From NCBI GenBank assembly GCA_963658405.1, contig CAVKQI010000010.1, positions 1 to 42,870 on the forward strand: a stretch of 42,870 nt of DNA, written 5' to 3'. The position numbers were made by a program, and so were the translations under genes. Positions 24,858 through 32,960 of this stretch are shown one piece after another (position 1 is the first letter of the stretch; each line of letters starts with the position of its first letter). Source of the stretch: CAG-791 sp963658405. Lineage in GTDB: Bacteria > Bacillota > Clostridia > Lachnospirales > Lachnospiraceae. The notes beneath the pieces were generated by a model. That model did no database searches and had not been told where the DNA came from. It worked only from the letters and a program-made list of their open reading frames with translations.

Positions 24858-25148
24858 ATGGCAAGATCATTAAAAAAAGGACCGTTCGCTGATGCGAGTC
24901 TTTTAAAGAAGATTGATGAGATGAACGCGCAGAACAACAAGCAGGTCGTTAAGACCTGGTCCCGCCGTTCCACCATTTTCCCGTCATTTGTTGGTCACAC
25001 CATCGCAGTACATGACGGCAGAAAGCATGTTCCGGTTTACATCACTGAGGATATGGTAGGCCACAAGCTCGGCGAGTTTGTTTCCACAAGAACCTTCCGC
25101 GGTCACGCCGGAAATAACAAGGACGAGAAGAAGAGCGGCGCAAGATAA
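24858..25148 (+). CDS. rpsS: 30S ribosomal protein S19
   Basis: This 96-residue protein starts MARSLKKGPFAD and has the signature KHVPVYITEDMVGHKLGEF. It forms a complex with S13 in the 30S head and contacts the A-site tRNA region. The ATG lies 7 nt after GAGGAGG. It is a tightly packed member of the S10 operon. Confidence 0.98.
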   Translation: MARSLKKGPFADASLLKKIDEMNAQNNKQVVKTWSRRSTIFPSFVGHTIAVHDGRKHVPVYITEDMVGHKLGEFVSTRTFRGHAGNNKDEKKSGAR

Positions 25149-25189
25149 AAGCGCTGCTCCCCCTGAAATACTGAAAGGAGTGTGTATCT

Positions 25190-25591
25190 ATGGCTAACGG
25201 ACATAGATCCCAAATTAAGAGAGAGAGAAATGCGCAGAAGGACACCAGACCTTCCGCAAAGCTTTCTTATGCTAGAATCCCCGTGCAGAAGGCTTGCTTC
25301 GTTATGGATGCGATCCGCGGCAAGGACGTAACCACTGCTATGGGTATCCTGGAGTACAATACCAGATATGCTTCAGATGTCATCCTGAAATTATTAAAAT
25401 CCGCAGCTGCCAACGCTGAGAACAACAACGGCATGAATCCGGCAGACCTCTACATTGCGGAGTGCTATGCAAACAACGGCCCTATGATGAAGAGAGTAAG
25501 ACCGAGAGCACAGGGCAGAGCGTACAGAATCTTAAAGAGAATGAGTCACCTGACCATCGTTCTGGACGAGAAGAAGGAAGAGAATAACTAA
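25190..25591 (+). CDS. rplV: 50S ribosomal protein L22
   Basis: This 133-residue protein has the globular core RIPVQKACFVMDAIRGKD and the tunnel-constriction hairpin around MMKRVRPRAQGRAYRILKR, the site of known macrolide-resistance changes; no deletion or duplication is visible there. An AAAGGAG site precedes the ATG at 25190. It lies 41 nt after rpsS and 21 nt before rpsC. Confidence 0.98.
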   Translation: MANGHRSQIKRERNAQKDTRPSAKLSYARIPVQKACFVMDAIRGKDVTTAMGILEYNTRYASDVILKLLKSAAANAENNNGMNPADLYIAECYANNGPMMKRVRPRAQGRAYRILKRMSHLTIVLDEKKEENN

Positions 25592-25612
25592 GGGTAAACG
25601 AAAGGAGCCTAT

Positions 25613-26272
25613 ATGGGACAGAAAGTCAATCCGCACGGCCTGAGAGTCGGCATCATTAAAGACTGGGATTCCAGATGGTATGCCGAGAAGGATTTTTCAG
25701 ACCTGCTGGTAGAAGATCATAACATCAGAAAGTTTCTGAAGAAGAAGTTATACAGCGCAGGCATTTCCAAGATCGAAGTTGAGAGAGCTTCTGACAGAGT
25801 AAAGGCAATCGTTTATGCTGCAAAGCCGGGCGTAGTCATCGGCAAGGGCGGCACAGAAATCGAGAACACCAAGAACGAGCTCTGCAAGCTGACCGGCAAG
25901 AAAGTCCTCCTCGACATCAAGGAGATCAAGCGCCCCGACAGAGATGCACAGCTGGTTGCTGAGAACATTGCACAGCAGCTCGAGAACCGCGTATCTTTCA
26001 GAAGAGCTATGAAGTCCAGCATGAGCAGAACCATGAAGACCGGCGTACTTGGTATCAAGGCTTCCTGCGGCGGCCGTCTTGGCGGTGCAGATATCGCTCG
26101 TACCGAGACCTATTCCGAGGGTACCATCCCGCTGCAGACCCTGCGTGCTGACATTGACTACGGCTTCGCAGAGGCAAACACCACCTACGGTAAGGTAGGC
26201 GTCAAGGTTTGGATCTACAAGGGAGAGATTCTTCCCACAAAGAATAACGTTAAGGAAGGGAGCGATCAATAA
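25613..26272 (+). CDS. rpsC: 30S ribosomal protein S3
   Basis: This 219-residue protein starts MGQKVNPHGLRVGI. It carries a KH domain with the AKPGVVIGKGGTEIE loop (GxxG) and a C-terminal domain with TETYSEGTIPLQTLRADIDYG. S3 lies at the mRNA entry channel and has mRNA helicase activity together with S4 and S5. The ribosome site AAAGGAG precedes the ATG. Its stop overlaps the rplP start codon by one base. Confidence 0.98.
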   Translation: MGQKVNPHGLRVGIIKDWDSRWYAEKDFSDLLVEDHNIRKFLKKKLYSAGISKIEVERASDRVKAIVYAAKPGVVIGKGGTEIENTKNELCKLTGKKVLLDIKEIKRPDRDAQLVAENIAQQLENRVSFRRAMKSSMSRTMKTGVLGIKASCGGRLGGADIARTETYSEGTIPLQTLRADIDYGFAEANTTYGKVGVKVWIYKGEILPTKNNVKEGSDQ

Positions 26273-26709
26273 TGTTAATGCCGAAGAGAGTAAAGTATCG
26301 CAAACAGTTCCGTGGCAGCATGGCCGGAACACCCTCCCGTGGAAATAAGCTTGCTTACGGTGAGTTCGGTATTGTTGCGATGGAACCCTGCTGGATCAGA
26401 TCTAATCAGATTGAGGCAGCCCGTGTCGCTATGACCCGTTTCGTAAAGCGTGGCGGTCAGATCTGGATCAAGATTTTCCCGGATAAGCCGGTTACCAAGA
26501 AACCCGCTGAAGTTCGAATGGGTTCAGGAAAAGGTGCTGTAGAGTTCTGGGTAGCAGTAGTTAAGCCGGGCAGAGTCATGTTTGAAATTGCCGGTGTACC
26601 TGAGGAACAGGCTAAGGAAGCACTTCGTCTTGCAGCGAACAAACTTCCCTGCAAGTGCAAGATCGTTTCCAAGGCACAGTTGGAAGGCGGTGCAGCGAAT
26701 GAAAACTAA
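26272..26709 (+). CDS. rplP: 50S ribosomal protein L16
   Basis: This 145-residue protein starts MLMPKRVKYRKQFRG and carries the signatures VKRGGQIWIKIFPDKPVTKKPAEVRMGSG and GVPEEQAKEALRLAANKLP. L16 helps position A- and P-site tRNA elbows. The start codon shares its first base with the rpsC stop (TAATG), and the end overlaps rpmC by 11 nt, so rpsC-rplP-rpmC are likely translationally coupled. Confidence 0.98.
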   Translation: MLMPKRVKYRKQFRGSMAGTPSRGNKLAYGEFGIVAMEPCWIRSNQIEAARVAMTRFVKRGGQIWIKIFPDKPVTKKPAEVRMGSGKGAVEFWVAVVKPGRVMFEIAGVPEEQAKEALRLAANKLPCKCKIVSKAQLEGGAANEN

Positions 26710-26902
26710 ACAGTATTTAGAAGAATTACAGAATAAATCTGCAGAGGAATTAGCACAGGAGCTTGTTTCTGCAAAGAAGGAACTCTTCAACCTGAGATTC
26801 CAGAATGCAACCAACCAGTTAGACAATACTGCAAGAATCACAGAGGTTCGCAAGAACATTGCCAGAATCAAGACTGTGATCACCAGCAAGGCTGCTAACT
26901 AA
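26699..26902 (+). CDS. rpmC: 50S ribosomal protein L29
   Basis: This 67-residue two-helix protein has the signature ELFNLRFQNATNQLDNTARI followed by VRKNIARIKT. It binds near the tunnel exit next to L23. The ATG at 26699 lies inside the end of rplP, with GGAAGGCGG upstream; the open frame back to 26582 belongs to the rplP region in another phase and is not coding for L29. Confidence 0.97.
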   Translation: MKTKQYLEELQNKSAEELAQELVSAKKELFNLRFQNATNQLDNTARITEVRKNIARIKTVITSKAAN

Positions 26903-26931
26903 TTCGGAAATTCTCAGAAAGGAGAATCATC

Positions 26932-27277
26932 GTGGAAGAGAGAAATTTAAGAAAAACCCGCGTTGGTAAAGTTGTCAGCAATAAGATGGACAAGACCATC
27001 GTTGTTGCCATCGAGAACCACGTTAAGCACCCGATCTACGGCAAGATCGTAAAGAAGACCTACAANNNNNNNNNNNNNNNNNNNNNNNNNNNNNNNNNNN
27101 NNNNNNNNNNNNNNNNNNNNNNNNNNNNNNNNNNNNNNNNNNNNNNNNTACAAGCTTCGCGCTCATGATGAGAATAACGAGTGCGGCATCGGTGATACCG
27201 TAAAGGTTATGGAGACCAGACCGCTGAGCAAGACCAAGAGATGGAGACTCGTTTCCGTCGTAGAGAAGGCTCGCTAA
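26932..27277 (+). CDS. rpsQ: 30S ribosomal protein S17 (interrupted by assembly gap)
   Basis: The start is GTG at 26932, after AAAGGAG. Residues 1-44 (MEERNLRKTRVGKVVSNKMD and on to YGKIVKKTY) are N-terminal S17, and after the N block the frame resumes with YKLRAHDENNECGIGDTVKV through VVEKAR and TAA at 27275-27277. The N block puts the halves out of frame. Both flanks carry TACAA; joining them there gives an intact 85-residue S17 with no missing residue against the family pattern. S17 is a primary 16S rRNA 5'-domain binder. The break is thus probably an assembly artefact, not a mutation. Confidence 0.93.
27066..27148. other. Run of 83 N (scaffold gap) inside rpsQ
   Basis: The bases are unknown. 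The left flank ends in CCTACAA and the right flank begins TACAAGC, so the true gap may be minus five bases, that is, an overlap of TACAA. Confidence 0.95.
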
Positions 27278-27302
27278 GCTTCTACAGAGAAAGGAATAGA
27301 CT

Positions 27303-27671
27303 ATGATTCAACAGGAAAGCAGACTGAAGGTCGCTGATAATACCGGTGCCAAGGAACTGTTGTGCATCAGAGTTTGCGGCGGCTCCACAAGAAGATATGC
27401 AAGAATCGGTGATGTCATCGTTGCTTCGGTCAAAGAAGCAACACCCGGCGGGGTTGTAAAGAAGGGCGATGTGGTAAAGGCAGTCGTAGTCCGCACCGTA
27501 AAAGAGACCCGCAGAAAAGACGGTTCTTACATTCGCTTCGATGAAAACGCAGCAGTCATCATCAAAGATGACCTTACTCCCACAGGAACCCGTATCTTTG
27601 GGCCTGTAGCCAGAGAGCTTCGTGACAGACAGTTCATGAAGATCCTGTCCCTGGCTCCGGAAGTGTTATAA
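27303..27671 (+). CDS. rplN: 50S ribosomal protein L14
   Basis: This 122-residue protein starts MIQQESRLKVADNTGAKELL and contains RRYARIGDVIVASVKEATPGG. It lies at the subunit interface (bridge B8) and interacts with L19 and with the silencing factor RsfS. The length is exactly typical. The ATG follows AAAGGA, and rplX begins 11 nt downstream. Confidence 0.98.
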   Translation: MIQQESRLKVADNTGAKELLCIRVCGGSTRRYARIGDVIVASVKEATPGGVVKKGDVVKAVVVRTVKETRRKDGSYIRFDENAAVIIKDDLTPTGTRIFGPVARELRDRQFMKILSLAPEVL

Positions 27672-27682
27672 GGAGGATAGCG

Positions 27683-27994
27683 ATGGCAACCAGCAAGATT
27701 AAAAAGGGCGATACTGTTAAGGTAATCGCAGGCAAGAATAAGGGTAAGGAAGGCAAGGTTACTTCCGTAGACGTTAAGAACCACAAGGTTGTTGTTGAAG
27801 GCGTCAACATGGCTACCAAGCACACCAAGCCCTCTGCAGCTAACCAGAACGGCGGCATCATCCAGCAGGAAGCTCCCATCGACAGCTCCAACGTAATGCT
27901 TGTAGTTGATGGCAAAGAGACACGCGTAGGCTTCCGTTTTGAAGATGGCAAGAAGGTTCGTTTTGCAAAGAAGACCGGCAAGACGATTGACTAA
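27683..27994 (+). CDS. rplX: 50S ribosomal protein L24
   Basis: This 103-residue protein has an N-terminal KOW motif (KIKKGDTVKVIAGKNKGKEGKV) and the HTKPSAANQNGGIIQQEAPI segment. L24 is an assembly initiator that binds the 5' end of 23S rRNA. The ATG follows AAGGAGG at good spacing. It lies between rplN and rplE in the standard spc order. Confidence 0.98.
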   Translation: MATSKIKKGDTVKVIAGKNKGKEGKVTSVDVKNHKVVVEGVNMATKHTKPSAANQNGGIIQQEAPIDSSNVMLVVDGKETRVGFRFEDGKKVRFAKKTGKTID

Positions 27995-28019
27995 TTAGGG
28001 AGAAAGGAGGTCTATCACG

Positions 28020-28559
28020 GTGAGTAGACTGAAAGATCAGTACAATAGCGAAATCCGCGAGCAGCTGACAAAGAAGTTCGGCTACACAAATGAGATGCAG
28101 GTTCCGAAGCTGGCCAAGATCGTCGTAAACATGGGCGTTGGCGAAGCAAAGGAAAATGAGAAGCTTCTCGAAGCTGCTGCTGGCGATATGGAGACCATTA
28201 CCGGACAGAAGCCGATTCTGACCAGAGCAAAGAAATCTATCGCAAACTTCAAGATCAGAGAGGGTATGCCGATCGGCTGCAAGGTTACACTGCGCGGCGA
28301 CAGAATGTACGAGTTCCTCGACAGACTGGTTAACCTGGCACTTCCCCGTGTCCGCGACTTCCGCGGCGTAAATCCGAATTCCTTCGATGGCAGAGGCAAC
28401 TATGCACTCGGCATCAAGGAGCAGCTGATCTTCCCCGAAATCGAGTATGACAAGGTCGACAAGGTAAGAGGTATGGATATCATCTTCATCACCACTGCAA
28501 AGACCGATGAAGAGGCAAGAGAGCTGTTAAGACTCTTCAACATGCCTTTTGCAAAGTAA
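28020..28559 (+). CDS. rplE: 50S ribosomal protein L5
   Basis: This 179-residue protein contains VPKLAKIVVNMGVGEAKEN and RDFRGVNPNSFDGRGNYALG. L5 binds 5S rRNA with L18 and contacts P-site tRNA. The start is GTG at 28020, 9 nt after AAAGGAGG. The length equals that of Bacillus L5. Confidence 0.98.
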   Translation: MSRLKDQYNSEIREQLTKKFGYTNEMQVPKLAKIVVNMGVGEAKENEKLLEAAAGDMETITGQKPILTRAKKSIANFKIREGMPIGCKVTLRGDRMYEFLDRLVNLALPRVRDFRGVNPNSFDGRGNYALGIKEQLIFPEIEYDKVDKVRGMDIIFITTAKTDEEARELLRLFNMPFAK

Positions 28560-28593
28560 GAGTAGATCGAGGTTAATCTAACAGGAGGATACC

Positions 28594-28779
28594 ATGGCAA
28601 AAACATCCATGAAGATCAAGCAGCAGATGAAACCGAAGTTCTCCACGAGAGCTTATACGCGTTGCAAAATCTGCGGTCGTCCGCACTCAGTTCTGAAGAA
28701 ATACGGCATTTGCAGAATTTGCTTCCGTGAACTGGCGTACAAAGGAGAGATCCCGGGCGTCAAGAAGGCAAGCTGGTAA
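28594..28779 (+). CDS. rpsZ: 30S ribosomal protein S14 type Z (zinc-binding)
   Basis: This short 61-residue S14 has two CxxC pairs, C24/C27 and C40/C43, which bind one zinc ion; this is the usual form in Firmicutes spc operons. It starts MAKTSMKIKQQMKPKFSTRA. S14 lies in the 30S head near S3 and S10. The ATG follows AGGAGG. A zinc-free paralogue, if the organism has one, is not in this window. Confidence 0.97.
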   Translation: MAKTSMKIKQQMKPKFSTRAYTRCKICGRPHSVLKKYGICRICFRELAYKGEIPGVKKASW

Positions 28780-28803
28780 ATAAGGAAAAAGGAGGCAAAT
28801 CAA

Positions 28804-29205
28804 ATGACTATGAGCGATCCGATTGCAGATATGCTTACAAGAATCCGTAATGCAAATACTGCAAAGCACGATACCGTTGATATCCCTTCTTCCAAGATGA
28901 AGCTCGCAATCGCCGAGATTCTTCTCGAGGAAGGCTTTGTAAAGAAGGTGGATTTAGTCGACAATGGCAGCTTTAAGGATATCCGCATCACCTTAAAGTA
29001 CGGCAAGGATAAGAACGACAGAATCATCACCGGCTTAAAGAGAATCTCCAAGCCCGGTCTGCGTGTATACGCAAACAAGGAGCAGCTTCCTAAGGTTCTT
29101 GACGGACTGGGAATCGCGATCCTTTCCACCAACCAGGGCGTGATCACAGATAAGAAGGCAAGAGAGCTGCAGGTCGGCGGCGAAGTCCTTGCATTCATTT
29201 GGTAA
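28804..29205 (+). CDS. rpsH: 30S ribosomal protein S8
   Basis: This 133-residue protein, starting MTMSDPIADMLTRIRNAN and ending in the typical GGEVLAFIW, binds the central domain of 16S rRNA and is the repressor of the spc operon in E. coli. The ATG at 28804 follows AAAAGGAGG; the internal ATG two codons later is less well placed. A hairpin with a short T-run follows before rplF. Confidence 0.98.
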   Translation: MTMSDPIADMLTRIRNANTAKHDTVDIPSSKMKLAIAEILLEEGFVKKVDLVDNGSFKDIRITLKYGKDKNDRIITGLKRISKPGLRVYANKEQLPKVLDGLGIAILSTNQGVITDKKARELQVGGEVLAFIW

Positions 29206-29219
29206 GATAAAGCGGACAG

Positions 29220-29271
29220 TGCAGCGGCGCATGCTTCTCATTTAGAGAAGGCGCTCTGCAGAACCCTTTTT
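29220..29271 (+). terminator. Possible attenuator hairpin between rpsH and rplF
   Basis: TGCAG (29220-29224) pairs with CTGCA (29256-29260), enclosing GGCGC/GCGC-type pairs and TTCTC/GAGAA, and is followed by GAACCC and five T. It lies inside an otherwise continuous operon, so it would be a partial terminator or a processing site. Confidence 0.45.
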
Positions 29272-29324
29272 ACAGAGTTTCATTCGTTTCTAAATAAATC
29301 GTATAATTAACAGGAGGTACGGGC

Positions 29325-29867
29325 ATGTCACGTATAGGTAAAATGCCAATCGCTATACCGGCAGGAGTGACTGTTGATATTGCAGAAAATAACACAGTGA
29401 CTGTAAAGGGCCCCAAGGGCACATTAGTAAGAACTCTTCCCAGAGAGATGACCATCACCCAGGAAGATGGCCAGATCCACATTACAAGACCCAATGACCT
29501 GAAGAAAGAGAAGTCTCTTCACGGTCTGACCAGAAGCCTGCTTCATAACATGGTAGTCGGTGTAACCGATGGCTTTGAGAAGAAGCTGGAGGTTAACGGC
29601 GTAGGTTACAGAGCTGCAAAGGCAGGCAAAGTACTGACACTTAACTTAGGATATTCTCACCCGGTAGAAATGACGGATCCGGAAGGCGTTGAGACAGTAG
29701 TTGAAGGCCAGAACGTGATCATCGTCAAGGGTATTGATAAAGAGCGCGTTGGACAGTTCGCGGCTGAGATCAGAGATAAGCGCAGACCGGAGCCTTATAA
29801 GGGCAAGGGTATCAAGTACGCCGACGAGACCATCAGACGTAAGGTTGGTAAGACGGGCAAGAAGTAA
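29325..29867 (+). CDS. rplF: 50S ribosomal protein L6
   Basis: This 180-residue protein starts MSRIGKMPIAIPAGV and has two homologous L6 domains; the C-terminal signature RRPEPYKGKGIKYADE is intact. L6 contacts the sarcin-ricin region and supports factor binding. The ATG follows CAGGAGG. A TATAAT at 29302 lies too close to the ribosome site to be its promoter. Confidence 0.98.
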   Translation: MSRIGKMPIAIPAGVTVDIAENNTVTVKGPKGTLVRTLPREMTITQEDGQIHITRPNDLKKEKSLHGLTRSLLHNMVVGVTDGFEKKLEVNGVGYRAAKAGKVLTLNLGYSHPVEMTDPEGVETVVEGQNVIIVKGIDKERVGQFAAEIRDKRRPEPYKGKGIKYADETIRRKVGKTGKK

Positions 29868-29884
29868 AATAAGGAGAGTATAAA

Positions 29885-30253
29885 ATGATTACAAAGGAAA
29901 ACAGAAAGGCAATACGCGAAAAGAAGCACATGAAGATTCGCAACCGTTTCAGTGGCACTGCCGAAAGACCGCGTTTATCCGTATATAGAAGCAATAATCA
30001 TATCTATGCTCAAATTATTGACGATACGGTAGGAAAGACTCTTGTTTCCGCCGCAACTGTAGAGAAGGACATCAAGGCTGCTCTGGAGCACACAGATGAT
30101 GTGGCTGCAGCTTCTTATCTTGGCGATGTGATCGGCAAGAGAGCTGTAGAAAAGGGCATCAAGGAAGTCGTTTTCGACAGAGGTGGTTATGTTTACACCG
30201 GCAAGGTAGCAGCACTTGCAGATGCAGCGCGCCAGGCTGGTCTGGAATTCTAA
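29885..30253 (+). CDS. rplR: 50S ribosomal protein L18
   Basis: This 122-residue protein carries RPRLSVYRSNNHIYAQIIDD and the C-terminal VVFDRGGYVYTGKVAALADAARQAGLEF signature. It binds 5S rRNA with L5. It starts MITKENRKAIREKKH, with an AAGGAGA site upstream, and lies 17 nt after rplF. Confidence 0.98.
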   Translation: MITKENRKAIREKKHMKIRNRFSGTAERPRLSVYRSNNHIYAQIIDDTVGKTLVSAATVEKDIKAALEHTDDVAAASYLGDVIGKRAVEKGIKEVVFDRGGYVYTGKVAALADAARQAGLEF

Positions 30254-30274
30254 GGAAGGGAGAGAATACTACAC

Positions 30275-30781
30275 ATGAAACGTGCAATGATTGATGCAAG
30301 TCAGATGGAACTGACCGAGAAGGTCGTTACCATCAAGCGTGTCACTAAGGTAGTTAAGGGCGGTCGCAACATGCGCTTCACCGCTTTAGTAGTAGTAGGC
30401 GACGGCAACGGTCACGTTGGCGTAGGTCTTGGAAAGGCAACCGAAATTCCGGATGCTATCCGCAAGGGTAAGGAAGATGCAGCAAAGAATCTTGTCAGCG
30501 TAGCGCTGGATGAGGTTTCCAGTATCTCCCATGATTACATCGGTAAGTACGGCTCCGCACAGGTTCTCCTGAAGAAGTCTCCCGATGGTACCGGTATCAT
30601 CGCAGGCGGCCCTGCTCGTATCGTTTGCGAGCTTGCCGGCATCAAGAATATCCGTACCAAGTCTCTCGGCTCCAACAATAAGCAGAACGTTGTTCTTGCA
30701 ACGATCGCCGGCTTAAGCGAGCTGAAGTTCCCGGAAGAAATCGCTGCAAAGCGCGGCAAGTCAGTAGCGGACTTTAAGTAA
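30275..30781 (+). CDS. rpsE: 30S ribosomal protein S5
   Basis: This 168-residue protein has the S5 double-stranded-RNA-binding domain (VVKGGRNMRFTALVVVGDGNGHVGVGLGKA) and the C-terminal domain with GTGIIAGGPARIVCELAGI. S5 affects decoding accuracy and mRNA unwinding with S3 and S4. The loop linked to spectinomycin resistance looks wild type. A GGAAGGGAG site precedes the ATG. Confidence 0.98.
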   Translation: MKRAMIDASQMELTEKVVTIKRVTKVVKGGRNMRFTALVVVGDGNGHVGVGLGKATEIPDAIRKGKEDAAKNLVSVALDEVSSISHDYIGKYGSAQVLLKKSPDGTGIIAGGPARIVCELAGIKNIRTKSLGSNNKQNVVLATIAGLSELKFPEEIAAKRGKSVADFK

Positions 30782-30817
30782 AAGACCTGAACTTACACTT
30801 GTGAAAGGAGAATTATC

Positions 30818-31018
30818 ATGCCTGAGAATAAGACAGACAAGATGTTAAAGATCACGTTAGTAAAGTCCACCATCGGCGCCGTTCCGAAGAACAGAAAAAT
30901 CGTGGAATCCATGGGCTTTACAAAGCTGAACAGCAGCGTGATCAAACCCGACAATGCATCCACCAGAGGCCAGATCAGACTGATCGCACACATGGTCAAG
31001 GTGGAGGAACTGAACTAA
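30818..31018 (+). CDS. rpmD: 50S ribosomal protein L30
   Basis: This 66-residue short bacterial L30 carries KITLVKSTIGAVPKNRKIVESMGF and ends IRLIAHMVKVEEL. About seven extra N-terminal residues (MPENKTD) precede the usual start. The ribosome site AAAGGAG lies upstream of the ATG at 30818. It sits between rpsE and rplO as usual. Confidence 0.97.
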   Translation: MPENKTDKMLKITLVKSTIGAVPKNRKIVESMGFTKLNSSVIKPDNASTRGQIRLIAHMVKVEELN

Positions 31019-31033
31019 AGGAGGTACTATCAA

Positions 31034-31474
31034 ATGGAATTATCTAATTTAAGACCTGCTGAAGGTTCTAAGCAGAGCGGTAATTTCAGAAGAGGCCGTG
31101 GACATGGATCCGGAAACGGCAAGACTGCCGGTTTCGGACACAAGGGTCAGAAGGCTCGTTCCGGTGCTCCCAGACCTGGCTTTGAAGGCGGCCAGATGCC
31201 TTTATACAGAAGACTTCCCAAGAGAGGCTTCACATGCTACAATAGCAAGGATATCGTTGCTATCAATGTAAGCGAGCTCGAGAAGTTCGAAGACGGTGCA
31301 GTAGTAGATATCCAGGCATTACTGGACAACGGCGTGATCAAGGAGACCAACGACGGCGTTAAGATCCTTGGCAACGGCGATCTGACAAAGAAGCTCACCG
31401 TTAAGGCAAATGCATTCAGTGCATCTGCTAAGGAAAAGATTGAGAAGCTTGGCGGAACCGCAGAGGAAATCTAA
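31034..31474 (+). CDS. rplO: 50S ribosomal protein L15
   Basis: This 146-residue protein starts MELSNLRPAEGSKQS. It has the Gly/Arg-rich N-terminal tail RRGRGHGSGNGKTAGFGHKGQKARSG that threads into 23S rRNA, and the PLYRRLPKRGF signature. The ATG follows AAAGGAGG. Its stop is one base from the secY start, so the two are translationally coupled. Confidence 0.98.
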   Translation: MELSNLRPAEGSKQSGNFRRGRGHGSGNGKTAGFGHKGQKARSGAPRPGFEGGQMPLYRRLPKRGFTCYNSKDIVAINVSELEKFEDGAVVDIQALLDNGVIKETNDGVKILGNGDLTKKLTVKANAFSASAKEKIEKLGGTAEEI

Positions 31475-31475
31475 T

Positions 31476-32789
31476 ATGTTAGAAACCGTAAAGAATGCTT
31501 TTAAGGTAAAGGAGATACGCCTGAAAGTCCTCTTTACACTGGCTATGCTGGTTGTGATCCGTTTCGGATCACAGCTGCCTGTGCCGGGTGTGGACAGGGA
31601 TTATTTCAGTAACTGGTTTGCCCAGCAGACCGGCGATGCATTCAACCTGTTTGATGCATTCACCGGTGGTTCCTTCCTTAATATGTCTATTCTGGCTCTG
31701 AACATCACGCCTTACATCACATCCTCCATTATCATTCAGCTGCTGACCATAGCTATTCCCAAGCTGGAAGAGATGCAGCGAGAGGGTGAGGAAGGCAGAA
31801 AGATGATGGTGGCCATCACCCGTTATGTGACGGTAGCATTAGCGCTGATCACCTCTACGGCCATGGCGATCGGATTCGGACGGCAGGGCCTTTTGGAAGA
31901 GTTCAATGCCATCAATGTGATCACCGCGATCGCGACGATGACGGCGGGCAGCTGCTTCCTGATGTGGATTGGCGAGCAGATCACTGATAAAGGCGTAGGC
32001 AATGGTATTTCCATTGTCCTGACCATTAATATTATTTCCCGCATGCCGCAGGATATCACGAGCCTGTTTACACAGTTCGTTTCCGGCAAGTCAGTGGCCA
32101 AGGGTGCAGTGGCAGCGATCATCATCATTGCCATCCTCGTTGGTATGACTGTTCTGGTCATTCTCTTAAATGATGCAGAGCGCCGTATTCCTGTACAGTA
32201 TGCAAAGAAGATCCAGGGCAGAAAGATGGTAGGCGGTTCCAACTCCAGCATTCCGCTGAAGGTAAATACCGCAGGCGTTATGCCCATCATCTTTGCCTCC
32301 TCTCTGATGGAGTTCCCGGTCATCATTTCTACATTCGCCGGCTACAAGGGCACAGGTGTCTGGTCCGAGATTCTTCATTATCTGACATCCAGCTACTGGT
32401 GCAACCCGTCGATGCCCAAGTATTCCATCGGACTGGTGATTTATATTGTTCTGCTGGTATTCTTCGCATATTTCTACACTTCCATTACTTTCAATCCTCT
32501 GGAAATTGCAGATAATATGAAGAAGCAGGGCGGCTTTATCCCGGGTATCCGTCCCGGCAAGCCCACCAGCGACTATCTGACGAAGATTTTGAACTACATC
32601 ATTTTCATCGGTGCAGTCGGCCTGACGATTGTCGGTGTCCTTCCCTTTATCTTCCGCGGATTCTTCGGCGCCTCCGTCTCCTTTGGCGGAACGAGCCTGA
32701 TCATCGTAGTCAGCGTCGTACTGGAGACGATCAAGCAGATCGAGTCCATGATGCTGGTCAGAAATTACAAGGGATTTTTGAACGACTAA
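31476..32789 (+). CDS. secY: Protein translocase subunit SecY
   Basis: This 437-residue integral membrane protein has ten hydrophobic segments and forms the protein-conducting channel with SecE and SecG. Signatures: VIRFGSQLPVPGVD, FNLFDAFTGGSFLNMSILAL with the plug helix region, GEQITDKGVGNGIS, and the cytoplasmic loop FNPLEIADNMKKQGGFIPGIRPGKPT used for ribosome and SecA binding. The ATG at 31476 lies one base after the rplO stop, with an AGAGGA site inside rplO; the frame is open earlier within rplO but is out of phase with it. It is the last gene of the S10-spc operon before a terminator. Confidence 0.98.
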   Translation: MLETVKNAFKVKEIRLKVLFTLAMLVVIRFGSQLPVPGVDRDYFSNWFAQQTGDAFNLFDAFTGGSFLNMSILALNITPYITSSIIIQLLTIAIPKLEEMQREGEEGRKMMVAITRYVTVALALITSTAMAIGFGRQGLLEEFNAINVITAIATMTAGSCFLMWIGEQITDKGVGNGISIVLTINIISRMPQDITSLFTQFVSGKSVAKGAVAAIIIIAILVGMTVLVILLNDAERRIPVQYAKKIQGRKMVGGSNSSIPLKVNTAGVMPIIFASSLMEFPVIISTFAGYKGTGVWSEILHYLTSSYWCNPSMPKYSIGLVIYIVLLVFFAYFYTSITFNPLEIADNMKKQGGFIPGIRPGKPTSDYLTKILNYIIFIGAVGLTIVGVLPFIFRGFFGASVSFGGTSLIIVVSVVLETIKQIESMMLVRNYKGFLND

Positions 32790-32790
32790 A

Positions 32791-32845
32791 GTACTCGGGC
32801 CGTTTGTCGCCGCGCAGGCGGTGAGAATCGGTCCGGGTATTTTTT
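32791..32845 (+). terminator. Terminator closing the S10-spc operon after secY
   Basis: GTACTCGGGCCG (32791-32802) pairs with CGGTCCGGGTAT (32829-32840) over 12 bp with three G-T pairs. A CGCC/GGCG hairpin sits inside, and six T follow (32840-32845). Confidence 0.85.
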
Positions 32846-32960
32846 ATGGGGTAAATGATAACAGGCGGAATTCTTTTTATGCAGTATGCTCTCTTCTATG
32901 ATAGAATAGCAGGGTAGATACCTATATCAGAATTCACGCATATAAACAGGAGGATTGCAC

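Noticed and set aside
29302..29307. TATAAT upstream of rplF as an internal promoter
   Set aside because: The ribosome site begins about 4 nt later, so a transcript starting there would lose it; the -35 match is also poor.
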